DNA from: Acinetobacter calcoaceticus
Lineage (GTDB): Bacteria > Pseudomonadota > Gammaproteobacteria > Pseudomonadales > Moraxellaceae
Direction of reading: 5' to 3'
NCBI RefSeq assembly: GCF_016508255.1
Contig: NZ_JADVKT010000011.1
Span: 1-64,000 of the forward strand
DNA length: 64,000 nucleotides
Shown: positions 8,397 through 17,196 of the stretch, in pieces
Position numbering within the stretch: the stretch's first letter is position 1
How the letters are laid out: every line of letters starts with the position of its first letter
Program-made: the position numbers and the translations under genes
Notes under the pieces: generated by a model
What the model was told of the DNA's origin: nothing
Seen by the model: only the letters and a program-made list of their open reading frames with translations
Database searches by the model: none

Positions 8397-8837
8397 ATGA
8401 CTCAAAATCAAGTTGAACTCGCAGAGACATTGTCAAAAGAATCTCATAAAGGTCAAAAGTATGGTTCTCATGATTACTTTGATTACCATATTAAAGGTGT
8501 GGTCAATTCTTTAATCGAGCATCAATTTTCAGAAATCTACATTATTACCGCCCTTCTGCACGATAGTGTTGAAGACACGCCTCTTACACTCGACAAAATC
8601 GAAAGTTTATTTGGAAAAGAAATCCGTGATGCTGTCGATGCATTAACCAAACGAGAAGATGAAACACGTGAAGAATATTTATTCCGTTGTGGTTTAAATC
8701 CAATTGCCCGAGTCGTGAAACTTCATGATGCAGCGTTTAATGCGCATAACTCACATAAGGACAATAATCACGCACGTGTCGATTATTACCTTCAAACTAT
8801 GTTAGCTGTTTCAACGGCGCAAGATAGGTTGGGCTGA
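8397..8837 (+). CDS. HD-domain hydrolase (MESH1/SpoT-hydrolase-like)
   Basis: This 146-aa protein resembles the hydrolase domain of RelA/SpoT enzymes. It has an early H..Q.YG...YF.YH segment, the metal-binding LLHDSVEDTP motif (HDxxEDT) near residue 52, and VKLHDAAFNA near residue 105, a position where related enzymes have an xKLAD motif. Small proteins of this type can hydrolyse (p)ppGpp or other nucleotides in vitro. The replacement in the KLAD-like position and the absence of a synthetase domain leave the substrate uncertain. The gene stands alone and is followed by a terminator hairpin. Confidence 0.75.
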   Translation: MTQNQVELAETLSKESHKGQKYGSHDYFDYHIKGVVNSLIEHQFSEIYIITALLHDSVEDTPLTLDKIESLFGKEIRDAVDALTKREDETREEYLFRCGLNPIARVVKLHDAAFNAHNSHKDNNHARVDYYLQTMLAVSTAQDRLG

Positions 8838-8957
8838 AAAGGTCAAACTCGCTAGGTTTATTAAGTCTAAAACGATTCACTTTGATTTTGTAACGCAATC
8901 AAAATCACCATGAGAAAAGTCTCTTGCTCTAGCTGACATTTACCATTTTGTGCAGAT

Positions 8958-9005
8958 ATTTGCTCAATCCTATTTAATAACTTAAGAATTGAGCAAATTT
9001 TTGCT
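8958..9005 (+). terminator. Intrinsic terminator after the HD hydrolase gene
   Basis: Perfect 11-bp arms ATTTGCTCAAT (8958-8968) and ATTGAGCAAAT (8988-8998) are followed by a T-run. It sits between the + strand HD gene and the convergent amidase gene. Confidence 0.7.
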
Positions 9006-9058
9006 CATAAATCACCTACGGCGAATCTCTGCTTAAATACGTCAAAGGCAGCCTACTT

Positions 9059-10519
9059 TTACTTATTTAAGCCCTTAAAAATTTCTTCTAAAGTTATTCC
9101 TATTGCAAGCAGCTCACTATCTTGATGAGCTAGGCCATCTATTTCAAAACCAACTGGCAGTTTTGATTTCGCACCCTTTCCAATGGGTAAGCTCAGTCCC
9201 GGTATTCCAATATTACTGCCGGGGTCTGTGTTTCGCATGAGTGTTTGGAAAGTTTCAATTAAATAGACTTGTTCGTTTGCAAGTGGTGCAACAATTGGTG
9301 ACGTCGGAAATAATAAAGCATGTAAGTTATGTGCTTTAAAGGTGTTTTGGTAGAGTTCAATCAACTGTGGCCGAGCTTCACTAATGGCTTTTTCATACAA
9401 AGGTAAAACTGGAACAATTTGCCCCGTCGGATCTATAGTTAACTCAGGAAGAATATTCAATTTAAAAACTGCCTGTACATCTGGGCTTGAAATCTGATCG
9501 ACTACAGCCTCTATAGTCAAATTTACCTGATAATCTTTCAAATATTGAATCAGGTCATATTTGCCTTCATAGATGGCCACAGGAAATGAAACCGCTTGAT
9601 TAAGTTGTTCTAAATTCGGCATATCGACAGGAATAATTTCGACTCCTGCATCTTTTAAAAGCTCAAGAGCAATATGCGCCTGCTCATGAACATCTTCATC
9701 TAAATTATTCCAAAAATATGAATTGATACCGAGTCGAATTTGATGAGGGGGTAATGGTTTTTTTCTTGGTTCTTGAGTAATAAGCTCATCAATTAAAATA
9801 ACATCCGATACAGTATGCGCTATGGGGCCAGCGGTATCCCGAGTATGTGAAATTGGGGTAATACCGTTTTGTGAATACCGTCCTACTGTTGGACGAAAAC
9901 CCACACAACCATTTAAAGCACTTGGTAATCTAATCGAAGCGCCAGTATCTGTACCCATAGCAATCGGAACCATGCCCGCCGCAACAGCCACCGCACTACC
10001 CGAAGAAGACCCGCCTGCAATGTGTAACGGGTTTACGGCATTTCGTATACCCACCACGCCCTCTATATGCATGGCAGTATTATAACCTGTGACCCCAAAG
10101 GCCAATTCGTGCATATTGGCTTTACCAACAATAATCGCGCCTTGATCAATAAGTTTTTGAATAACGGGCGCAGAAGTTTGAGGTCTAAATTGAGCTAAAG
10201 CTGGCGTACCTGCACTATTTGGGAAACCTGCAACATGAATATTATCTTTAACCGCAATTAAAATACCCATCAAAGCTGGACATGGTTTTCCACTTAAGAG
10301 GTATTTATCCCAATATTGAGCTTGTTGAATTGCCGAAGCTTTATCTGTGCTAATAAATGCATTTAAGGATTGCTGTTTTTCAATCGTATCGAAGTAATGA
10401 TGCACAAGCTCTTCACAAGATACTTTTCTCTCTTGAATCAATTGAGTAATGATATCTACTGAAGCATTTGATAGATCAAGTGATTCAATCCAGTTATTTT
10501 TTTCATTTGTATTTAACAT
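9059..10519 (-). CDS. Amidase signature family protein (indoleacetamide hydrolase-like)
   Basis: This 486-aa amidase-signature enzyme has the Ser-Ser-Lys triad: Lys in VKDNIHVAG (about residue 93), cis-Ser in the GGSSSGSAVAVAAG motif (about 168) and the nucleophile Ser in GTDTGASIRLP (about 195). Related Acinetobacter proteins are annotated as indole-3-acetamide hydrolases, but the sequence does not fix the amide substrate. It follows a LuxR-type regulator on the same strand by 92 bp, which is probably its regulator. It is predicted to be cytoplasmic, since no signal peptide is visible. Confidence 0.85.
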   Translation of the reverse strand: MLNTNEKNNWIESLDLSNASVDIITQLIQERKVSCEELVHHYFDTIEKQQSLNAFISTDKASAIQQAQYWDKYLLSGKPCPALMGILIAVKDNIHVAGFPNSAGTPALAQFRPQTSAPVIQKLIDQGAIIVGKANMHELAFGVTGYNTAMHIEGVVGIRNAVNPLHIAGGSSSGSAVAVAAGMVPIAMGTDTGASIRLPSALNGCVGFRPTVGRYSQNGITPISHTRDTAGPIAHTVSDVILIDELITQEPRKKPLPPHQIRLGINSYFWNNLDEDVHEQAHIALELLKDAGVEIIPVDMPNLEQLNQAVSFPVAIYEGKYDLIQYLKDYQVNLTIEAVVDQISSPDVQAVFKLNILPELTIDPTGQIVPVLPLYEKAISEARPQLIELYQNTFKAHNLHALLFPTSPIVAPLANEQVYLIETFQTLMRNTDPGSNIGIPGLSLPIGKGAKSKLPVGFEIDGLAHQDSELLAIGITLEEIFKGLNK

Positions 10520-10611
10520 AGTAACTTAGAATCCATTTAAGTTGTAATTTTAGGAACTTAGTACAAATTGCCCATTCATTCGCATCCTCAAAATTGAGGA
10601 TTGCTTAAACG

Positions 10612-11331
10612 TTAATGTTGAATGAGCAAAGCCATTTCAGTGCGATTATTGCAGCCGATTTTTCTCATAGAATTGTTCAAATGAGTTCTTAATGTGGTAA
10701 AGCCAATACCCAGTAAATTTGCCACGTGTTTATCACTTAAACCTTTAGATACCAACTGAACCACTTCTTGTTCACGTGAAGTCAAACCGTATTGGGTTGA
10801 TAAATCTGCTGGTAAGGCTTGAGTAAAATAAGGTTCAAGCAGAGTTAATATTCTTTTTTCACGCTCACCAAACATTTCAGCATCTTGTGCACGCCAAATA
10901 CGTAAATCACCAACATCTACACCATTTCGGACAAAATAAATATTTATGCCGTGATACAAACCATAGGCGCGTAAAAACTCATTGTAATACGGTGTTTTTT
11001 TAAGGTCTGTGAGAGGTATGACTTCATTTACAAATGTCGGTTTCTGGAGTTTACGAAGCTGTGCAGTAATAGGGTCTGCAAATTGCCAAATACACTCATA
11101 GTCCTCCATGGCTTTGGGGTCGATTTTCCATATCACGCCTTCTTTCGATAAGTTATGCGCTGAATCCCAAATATAAGATGCGGCGAAATCTGCTCTTAAT
11201 AAAATGGCAATATCTGCAATGATATTTTCACGTAAATTGTATTGCCCTTTCCCTGAGCCAAGTTTCCATAATATTTCAGAAAACAAGGTGAACTCAGACG
11301 GGCTTAAATCTTTTTCTAAAAGTGCAGTCAT
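10612..11331 (-). CDS. LuxR-type helix-turn-helix transcriptional regulator
   Basis: This 239-aa protein has a C-terminal LuxR/GerE HTH (about residues 175-235, LTSREQEVVQLVSKGLSDKH..ANLLGIGFTTLRTHLNNSMRKIG). The N-terminal region of about 170 aa resembles a GAF/sensor-type domain and has no receiver-domain aspartates. AGG lies 6 nt before the ATG. It is located upstream of and co-directional with the amidase gene and probably activates it in response to a small molecule. I see no adjacent LuxI-type synthase, so quorum sensing is not implied. Confidence 0.83.
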   Translation of the reverse strand: MTALLEKDLSPSEFTLFSEILWKLGSGKGQYNLRENIIADIAILLRADFAASYIWDSAHNLSKEGVIWKIDPKAMEDYECIWQFADPITAQLRKLQKPTFVNEVIPLTDLKKTPYYNEFLRAYGLYHGINIYFVRNGVDVGDLRIWRAQDAEMFGEREKRILTLLEPYFTQALPADLSTQYGLTSREQEVVQLVSKGLSDKHVANLLGIGFTTLRTHLNNSMRKIGCNNRTEMALLIQH

Positions 11332-11532
11332 AGTCTGCCTATTTAACGAAATCCATCGATTTTTAAGAAGATCGGTTAAGCGCTTCTTTTGAGCTTATTC
11401 TTATGACCGATCTCGTCCTTTTCTATAACATTTATGTGCAAATATTAAAATAATTTTAAAGTATAATTCCTAATAACACTTTTCCATGAAAAAAATTATG
11501 CTTTTTTAGCTGTTGAAATTCTTCCTCTGAAA

Positions 11533-11961
11533 TTACTTGTCGAATAAATACAGAAGGCTTCGATCAACTTTTCTCGCTTTTCTTTTTTGCTCCATTAGCT
11601 TTTCATATTCTTCTTCTGACATTACTTGTCGATTAGGTGTAGATTCAATGTGCGGTGAATACCCTCTATAATTATCAAACTTATTTTCTCTGTAATATTG
11701 TGCTTTATCATAATCAGTCATATTTGACGTCTGGAATAGAACGTCTTTATTTCGCTCAGCCTGTCTAAAAACTTGATTTGTACGATCTATTTTTTGTTGA
11801 TTTGATAACTCAAAAAAATCTACTTTCTCACGACTGTTATTATTTTGAATCCCTTCATCCTTACCAATTAAGATAGAAGGTTTTTTTTCGAAAAAATCAT
11901 CAGCACTGTACACTGGGCCAATAATCAATAAACTTATAAAAATTAATAATATTCTACCCAT
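11533..11961 (-). CDS. Hypothetical exported protein
   Basis: This 142-aa protein has a clear N-terminal signal peptide (MGRILLIFISLLIIGPVYSA, cleavage likely after VYSA). The mature part is highly charged and Gln/Asn/Lys/Arg-rich with an MSEEEYEKLMEQKRKARK helix near the end. No family was recognised. It is expected to be periplasmic. AT-rich flanks separate it from its neighbours, so it appears to be a single gene. Confidence 0.6.
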   Translation of the reverse strand: MGRILLIFISLLIIGPVYSADDFFEKKPSILIGKDEGIQNNNSREKVDFFELSNQQKIDRTNQVFRQAERNKDVLFQTSNMTDYDKAQYYRENKFDNYRGYSPHIESTPNRQVMSEEEYEKLMEQKRKARKVDRSLLYLFDK

Positions 11962-12159
11962 AAAATTCTTGTGCTCATTACAAAATATTGGAATATGTAA
12001 ATTTTATATAACTTTAATAAAAAATCTATTGCTCCGTATCTTATTTTTCCGATGCTTCGTCTCCTAATAAATAAACTCGTTTAGCTTGTAGAATCCATAA
12101 TAAAGCCCGCATATACGAGCTTTTATAAACAGAGTCTTTTTATTTTTTAGTTTTAGAAC

Positions 12160-12528
12160 TTATATTGAGTTGTCAATAAGCTCGCCAGATAAACATTTAT
12201 AGAAAATTCTTTGTCTGTAGCCACTGATCATCATTTCTTTTTCAAAGTCACTTTCTTTGATATTTTCATTATTAACCTCAATTAAGATTTTATTTAAAAC
12301 TATTTCATATGCTGATTTTGAACTTTCAGAATTAAACTTATGTATTTCCCTGAATTTTCTGAGTACTTCTTTTTCATCACTTAAAGTTACACCTGCTTGT
12401 CTCCTCTCCATAACTTTTTCTGCTTGTATGCTTATACGTTCACACGATGTTTGAAGGCTAGGAGTATCCGAATATGCCATACAGCCATTTGAAACGATGA
12501 TACAAGTTAATAATAAATATCTTTTCAT
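12160..12528 (-). CDS. Hypothetical exported protein
   Basis: This 122-aa protein starts with MKRYLLLTCIIVSNGCMAYS, a signal peptide. The cysteine after SNG could be a weak lipobox, or cleavage could follow AYS. The mature region is mostly helical and charged with a Cys near the start and another near the C-terminus (YKCLSGEL), which might form a disulfide. No family was recognised. Confidence 0.55.
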   Translation of the reverse strand: MKRYLLLTCIIVSNGCMAYSDTPSLQTSCERISIQAEKVMERRQAGVTLSDEKEVLRKFREIHKFNSESSKSAYEIVLNKILIEVNNENIKESDFEKEMMISGYRQRIFYKCLSGELIDNSI

Positions 12529-12602
12529 TTTAATCTAACAATTTAATTTAAGAGATATTATCAAGAACATCAGTTATTTATAAACAAAAAACTCACAAAA
12601 TG

Positions 12603-12628
12603 AAACCCACTCATTGAGTGGGTTTTTT
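12603..12628. terminator. Hairpin terminator
   Basis: Ten-bp arms AAACCCACTC and GAGTGGGTTT enclose a 3-nt loop, with T-rich sequence on the + strand side and a weaker one on the - side. It closes the small lipoprotein gene at 12633-12755. Confidence 0.65.
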
Positions 12629-12632
12629 ATTA

Positions 12633-12755
12633 CTAACCGTTTTGCCTGAGGTGGTCTTGGAACTCTTGGTCGTGTATTTTGTCGTAATTAACAGGGTCGT
12701 AAACGCATCCAGTTAAAATAACAATTACAGCAAGTGCAGCAACCAACTTTTTCAT
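12633..12755 (-). CDS. Small predicted lipoprotein (40 aa)
   Basis: The frame opens further upstream, but the sensible start is the ATG at 12755, giving MKKLVAALAVIVILTGCVYD with an AAAGG ribosome-binding site 8-9 nt before it. It has a short positively charged N-region, a hydrophobic core and the lipobox LTGC. The mature peptide is only about 23 residues and acidic/polar. Small lipoproteins of this size are common in Acinetobacter; the function is unknown. Confidence 0.65.
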   Translation of the reverse strand: MKKLVAALAVIVILTGCVYDPVNYDKIHDQEFQDHLRQNG

Positions 12756-13062
12756 TGAGACAGCCTTTCTTTTAACGCAAAAGATTTGCTTTAAGTATAC
12801 TCCTACGCAATCGTTTTTATTGGACATAATTAAGGCAAACAATTGTTATTTTTAAAATTATAGCTGTCCTTTAGCATATTTTCTGATTTTTTAACAAAAT
12901 CAAATCAAGTACTAATAAAAAACTTAAGTCTCAAATTTTTCTAAGAGCTGGTTTCTCTAGTTTCAATCGGTACTATTGACCTTAAAATAAAACCTAATCG
13001 AATGGGAGGCTTTTATAACTATGCCAGCCCCCCATGCAGTTATAAATCGTAAAACTTCCTAA

Positions 13063-14649
13063 TTAATTTTGACTAAAATCAAACGCGTTAGTCAGGTCAC
13101 CAGTCGCTTGACGGAAACCAGCTAATGGCTTCAAGTTAAAGCGTTTGGTAATAAATTTCAGAATAGAAGCAGTGTCATAATAGGTATGATCCACAAACCC
13201 TTTTTTAGCATACGGAGAAATCACAACTGCAGGGATACGAGTACCTGGACCAAAACGATCACCTTTAGGCGGAGCTACGTGATCAAAGAAACCACCGTTT
13301 TCATCTGTAGTAATAATCACAGCCATATGACCCCATTGTGGGCTCTTCTGCAATGCTCCAACAATTTTTGCAACTTCTGCATCAGAACTCTGAATGTCTG
13401 AATAACCTGGGTGAGCATTGATGTTACCAGCTGGCTTATAGAAAGAAACTGCTGGTAAAGTACCAGCTGCTGCATCAGCATAAAGATCAATTGCATCTTT
13501 TAAGTGAGCAGAACGCTCATTTTGACCAGACGTTGTTGTTGGATCAAAACGACTATAGTAGTTGAATGGTTGATGATGTGGCTCGAAATCTTCTTGACCC
13601 GGTTCTTCAGCCCAGATGATTTTGTACGGGTTAGCAGTCGTACCGATATTCGGTGAAGTGCCTTCTTTCAAAGCATTGTTCCAAGCACCAGCATACCATT
13701 TCCAGCTAATACCACCATTACTCAACGTATCACCAATAGTAATGGTCTTGCTAGAATCAATTGGAGGCAATACTGGATTATTCGGGTCGGCTTGGTTAGC
13801 CAGCATTGGGTTAGCACCCGGTGCAGCTGCAGAAGCTGAAGGTTGATAAGGAGGCAAAATGGTATTCACAGCATAACCATCATCCGTATATTGACCATCT
13901 TGGACAAACTTAACTTGACCATTTTGTACACTAATTGGTGTTTTAGCAGGATCAATTACTAGACTAGAACCACCTGGTGTAGTCACGATAGCACGCATGC
14001 TAGCAGGTGCTGCCGGGTTATACGGCGCACAAGCACATACAAAATATTGATGATTTAGGAACGAACCACCAAATGCACCCATGAAGAAATTGTCAGCCAA
14101 TGTATATTTCTGAGCAAGTTTGAATAGGTTCAGACCTGAGCCATCGTAGCTACCCATCACCAGACCACCACGGTTGGAATAAGCAGCAAACATATTATTT
14201 GCTCCACCATTGATCTGCATTTGATTTTGGTAAAAGCGGTGAACAAGGTCAGGACCTGTAGCAGATTGAGCAAGACTAACTGGTGCAGCATCAAGGCGGA
14301 AAGGTGCGTTAGTTAGCTTGTTGATTACACCCAAATTTGGATCGGTTTCGCTTCCCCATACTGGAGGCAATGTTGTCAGCGTTGTTTTGCCATCAAAATC
14401 AACCTGTGCATTAGCAGCAGTGTAGTTATTTATACCGTTTGCCCCTGGAAAATTACCGAATAAATTATCAAATGAGCGGTTTTCCAAATAAATCACCACC
14501 ACGTTTTGTACTTTGCTAATATCATTAGGTGCTACCGAAACACTCGTATCACTTGATGATTTTCCTACATGACAGCCAACCAGAAACATAGGTCCGATGG
14601 CCAAAGCAGCCACCAATAGTCCTCGCATCTTTATAGTGTATGTTTTCAT
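13063..14649 (-). CDS. Secreted acid phosphatase / phosphoesterase (AcpA-PLC superfamily)
   Basis: This 528-aa protein has a lipoprotein-like signal (ending FLVGC, Cys about residue 26). The phosphoesterase-family core includes VVIYLENRSFDNLFG near residue 50 (metal and nucleophile region), TTDENGGFFDHVAPP near 445 and RIPAVVISPYAKKGFVDH near 470. This superfamily covers bacterial phospholipase C and Francisella AcpA-type acid phosphatases; the ENRSFDNLFG motif and size favour an acid phosphatase or nonspecific phosphoesterase. It is GC-richer than neighbouring small genes. A good SD (AAGGAA) precedes the ATG. Confidence 0.85.
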   Translation of the reverse strand: MKTYTIKMRGLLVAALAIGPMFLVGCHVGKSSSDTSVSVAPNDISKVQNVVVIYLENRSFDNLFGNFPGANGINNYTAANAQVDFDGKTTLTTLPPVWGSETDPNLGVINKLTNAPFRLDAAPVSLAQSATGPDLVHRFYQNQMQINGGANNMFAAYSNRGGLVMGSYDGSGLNLFKLAQKYTLADNFFMGAFGGSFLNHQYFVCACAPYNPAAPASMRAIVTTPGGSSLVIDPAKTPISVQNGQVKFVQDGQYTDDGYAVNTILPPYQPSASAAAPGANPMLANQADPNNPVLPPIDSSKTITIGDTLSNGGISWKWYAGAWNNALKEGTSPNIGTTANPYKIIWAEEPGQEDFEPHHQPFNYYSRFDPTTTSGQNERSAHLKDAIDLYADAAAGTLPAVSFYKPAGNINAHPGYSDIQSSDAEVAKIVGALQKSPQWGHMAVIITTDENGGFFDHVAPPKGDRFGPGTRIPAVVISPYAKKGFVDHTYYDTASILKFITKRFNLKPLAGFRQATGDLTNAFDFSQN

Positions 14650-14791
14650 TGTAAGCTTTCCTTAATCAGACTAAATTTAAGAGTGTGTCAGTCTCCTTAC
14701 TGCAAAAATTAATAGCTAAATAAGTCAAGATAATGACTAAACCAACAAATAACCGACAGCTGGATTACTAAGGACGAATTTCTTTTTCTTA

Positions 14792-14905
14792 TTACGGGAT
14801 TTGTTGATTTTCGGGCACAGTAATGGGTGGTAATTTACCTTGCTGTTTTGTAATTGCATCAACGTTAGTTTGTGTTTTAGGACCATCCAAGGCAGGTAAA
14901 TTCAA
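14792..14905 (-). other. Possible small ORF or gene remnant overlapping the MTHFR-like stop
   Basis: A 37-codon frame opens at a TTG that overlaps the stop codon of the upstream gene in a TTGA arrangement. It encodes a Pro/Gln-rich peptide (LNLPALDGPKT... to ...TVPENQQIP). Composition looks coding-like, but there is no good SD and no family. It could be a translationally coupled microprotein or the tail of a lost gene. Confidence 0.25.
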
Positions 14906-16314
14906 GCCTCAGTTGCTAAATACCAGTTTTTCCAAGAACTAGTTCCTCTCGTTTTAATCGGCACGGTTGGAATGAGTTTTTCTTTTAATACTTCGGTTTG
15001 CTCAAGAGCTTTTGCAAGTCTTGCTTTGACTGAATGAATGCATTCACGGTCACCAAATTCGCAGCGGTCTAAAGTTGTTCCACCACAAGGCCCATTGGCT
15101 AAACCTTTTGGACAAGTTTCAGGGCAAATATATAAAGTGTCACCTAAACGGCACTGACCACAACTTTCACAGCCCACGAGGCTATGTTTACTCAATACTT
15201 CGGTTTTAAGTAATGCTTTGGCAACCAAAGTATTTTCCCAAAATGACGCTTTAAAAATAAACCGTCCAACGCCTTTAGCAATTTTTGAATCAAACAGCGC
15301 CTCATGCATCACATGTAACTGGCGATATTTAATCATTTGTTTAGAAGTAGGCAAATGCGAAAAGCTAGAAATTTCAGGCGCAAATTCTTTGCCTGTGGTG
15401 ACTTGCCAAAGTGAGTTCCAAAGCTCTTCTAAGGCTTTAAGCTCCAAATGGCGATATTGCTCGACATAGCTTTCAAGCAACATTTGCTCTTCGGGCTTAT
15501 GACAAGCAGATAAATGAATTCCTGCAAATCCCAAATGTTTACATATCAAAATCTGTAAAGCGCAGCGTAAATAAACACGGTCAGTATGCCCTGCCTGTTT
15601 CTCATCTGCCAGAACTGTTAGCATATGCGGAGTAATCACAATACCTGCCACTTTATGCTTCACCATAAAATTGGCACGTGCCAAAGTCAGTGGCATCACA
15701 CAAGCCAGTATTTGCTGTGAATAATCATGCTTGGTTAAAAATGATTTGGCTTGTTTTAAAGCTTCTATATCATAGCCCAATTGGGTAATGATAAAGTCTG
15801 CGCCTGCTTTAATCTTCTTATGCAGTTTTAAATACTGGGCATCACGCTCAGCTTCAACATATTTAAATGGGTTAAAAGCAACGCCAATACGAAAACCACC
15901 ATGTTGCTTGGCTGCCATTACGGCGTTTACCGACTCTAGGTATCGACTACGAGGCTGCCCATCTCGACCATTATGGTGTTCTTTAAGTTTATCGCCTGTA
16001 AGCAATAACAAGTTTTGAATATTGGCTGCTTGGGCTTGTTCTAAAAACTGCTCAAAGTCTTGTATATCTCGGGCCTTACCTGAATAGTGTAAGACTTTAT
16101 CGATTGAGTCAGGGTAACTTTTGCTGGCATCAAGTGGCGCAATATCATGATCTGAATGTACACGATCTGCCAATGTCATTGCCGCCGGATATCCTGCAAA
16201 CTCATGTTTCACAGGATAAATTTCATGCAGTGAAGTGAGATATTCCACCAACACAAAAAACTGATTTGGTTGGAAGCAAGGAGAAACGTGTGACATAGGC
16301 AAAGTGCTGATCAA
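14902..16314 (-). CDS. Methylenetetrahydrofolate reductase-like protein with C-terminal MTHFR-associated Cys-rich domain
   Basis: This 470-aa protein has an MTHFR-like TIM-barrel (DADDR-type start: LADRVHSDHDIAPLDASKSY..., LLLTGDKLK near residue 100, GVAFNPFKY near 140, GADFIITQLGYD near 170). It ends in a Cys-rich segment (CESCGQCRLGDTLYICPETCPKGLANGPCGGT, about 380-415) that may bind an Fe-S cluster or zinc, as in MTHFR C-terminal-domain proteins. It is last in the operon with nrtR and nadV (54-bp gap), linking it to NAD metabolism by context only. The start is uncertain: TTG at 16314 or ATG at 16296. Confidence 0.82.
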   Translation of the reverse strand: MISTLPMSHVSPCFQPNQFFVLVEYLTSLHEIYPVKHEFAGYPAAMTLADRVHSDHDIAPLDASKSYPDSIDKVLHYSGKARDIQDFEQFLEQAQAANIQNLLLLTGDKLKEHHNGRDGQPRSRYLESVNAVMAAKQHGGFRIGVAFNPFKYVEAERDAQYLKLHKKIKAGADFIITQLGYDIEALKQAKSFLTKHDYSQQILACVMPLTLARANFMVKHKVAGIVITPHMLTVLADEKQAGHTDRVYLRCALQILICKHLGFAGIHLSACHKPEEQMLLESYVEQYRHLELKALEELWNSLWQVTTGKEFAPEISSFSHLPTSKQMIKYRQLHVMHEALFDSKIAKGVGRFIFKASFWENTLVAKALLKTEVLSKHSLVGCESCGQCRLGDTLYICPETCPKGLANGPCGGTTLDRCEFGDRECIHSVKARLAKALEQTEVLKEKLIPTVPIKTRGTSSWKNWYLATEA

Positions 16315-16368
16315 AACATGACATCAATCATAAGCGCGGCATTATAAATCAAAGCGCATCAATATGCG

Positions 16369-17136
16369 CTAGTCAGAAAGCTCAATGTTTTGCTTATCTT
16401 CACTCTCTTTATTTCTGGGTAATTCGAGTGAGCGAGGAAATATAAAATCGAAAGAATCGAGTGCATAGCGGTAAAGCTGAGCTGGGCGTTTGCCCACAAT
16501 TTTACTGTGGTTGGTTTCTTCAACTGCACCCGCTTCTATCATACGGCGCCTAAACGCTTTTTTATCTAAAGATTGCCCAAGAATAATTTCATAAATGGTT
16601 TGTAGCTCAGTCAGTGTAAACAACTCAGGCATGAGACTGGCTGGCAATGCGGTATAGCGAGTTTTATTGGTGAGACGCTCTAAAGCTAAGCTGAGCAATT
16701 CATTGTGATCAAATGCCAATGCTAAATCTTGTGCTTTTACTACAGGCACCCATTCGCTGTATTCAGCCAAGGCTTGGTGTTGGTACGCATTAAAATCAAT
16801 TAAAGCAAAATACAAAATGGTCACGGCCCAACCACGCGGGTCACGTTTCGCGTTGCCGACAGAGACAACTTGTTCCAAGTATGGCGAAGCAATTCCTGTT
16901 TTTTCGACCAGCTTACGATATGCCGTGGCCATCAAGTCTCGATCATGGGTTAAATCGGCAAAACCGCCCGGTAAAGCCCATTGATCTTTGGCTGGAAAGT
17001 TTGGACGCTTAATGAGTAATACCTGCAACTGACCATTAAATACCGAGAAAATAGCCATATCGACAGTGAGTAAAGGTGCGTCATAATCTCGGCGATCATA
17101 ACTGGCAAGGAATTCTTGTTCAGTTTGAATAGTCAC
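16369..17136 (-). CDS. nrtR: NrtR, NUDIX-related transcriptional regulator of NAD metabolism
   Basis: This 255-aa protein has an N-terminal Nudix-like domain (about residues 20-150) and a C-terminal winged-helix domain (about 160-235, KKAFRRRMIEAGAVEETNHSKIVGKRPAQLYRY). The Nudix box is degenerate: GGFADLTHDRDLMATAYRKL has Lys where the consensus REUxEE has catalytic Glu. This fits NrtR, which senses ADP-ribose or NAD-related ligands rather than acting as a robust hydrolase. The start is GTG with GAGG 6 nt upstream. It sits in an operon with nadV and a PRPP synthetase homologue, whose upstream palindrome (19622-19646) is the likely operator. Confidence 0.88.
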   Translation of the reverse strand: MTIQTEQEFLASYDRRDYDAPLLTVDMAIFSVFNGQLQVLLIKRPNFPAKDQWALPGGFADLTHDRDLMATAYRKLVEKTGIASPYLEQVVSVGNAKRDPRGWAVTILYFALIDFNAYQHQALAEYSEWVPVVKAQDLALAFDHNELLSLALERLTNKTRYTALPASLMPELFTLTELQTIYEIILGQSLDKKAFRRRMIEAGAVEETNHSKIVGKRPAQLYRYALDSFDFIFPRSLELPRNKESEDKQNIELSD

Positions 17137-17196
17137 GTTCAGCCTCTCAATAAAAATGATGAGCCGATACCCATGTAACGACTCATCTAAACTCAG

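Noticed and set aside
10612..11331. Quorum-sensing LuxR
   Set aside because: No LuxI-type synthase nearby and the N-terminal region is not clearly an autoinducer-binding domain; described only as a LuxR-type HTH regulator.
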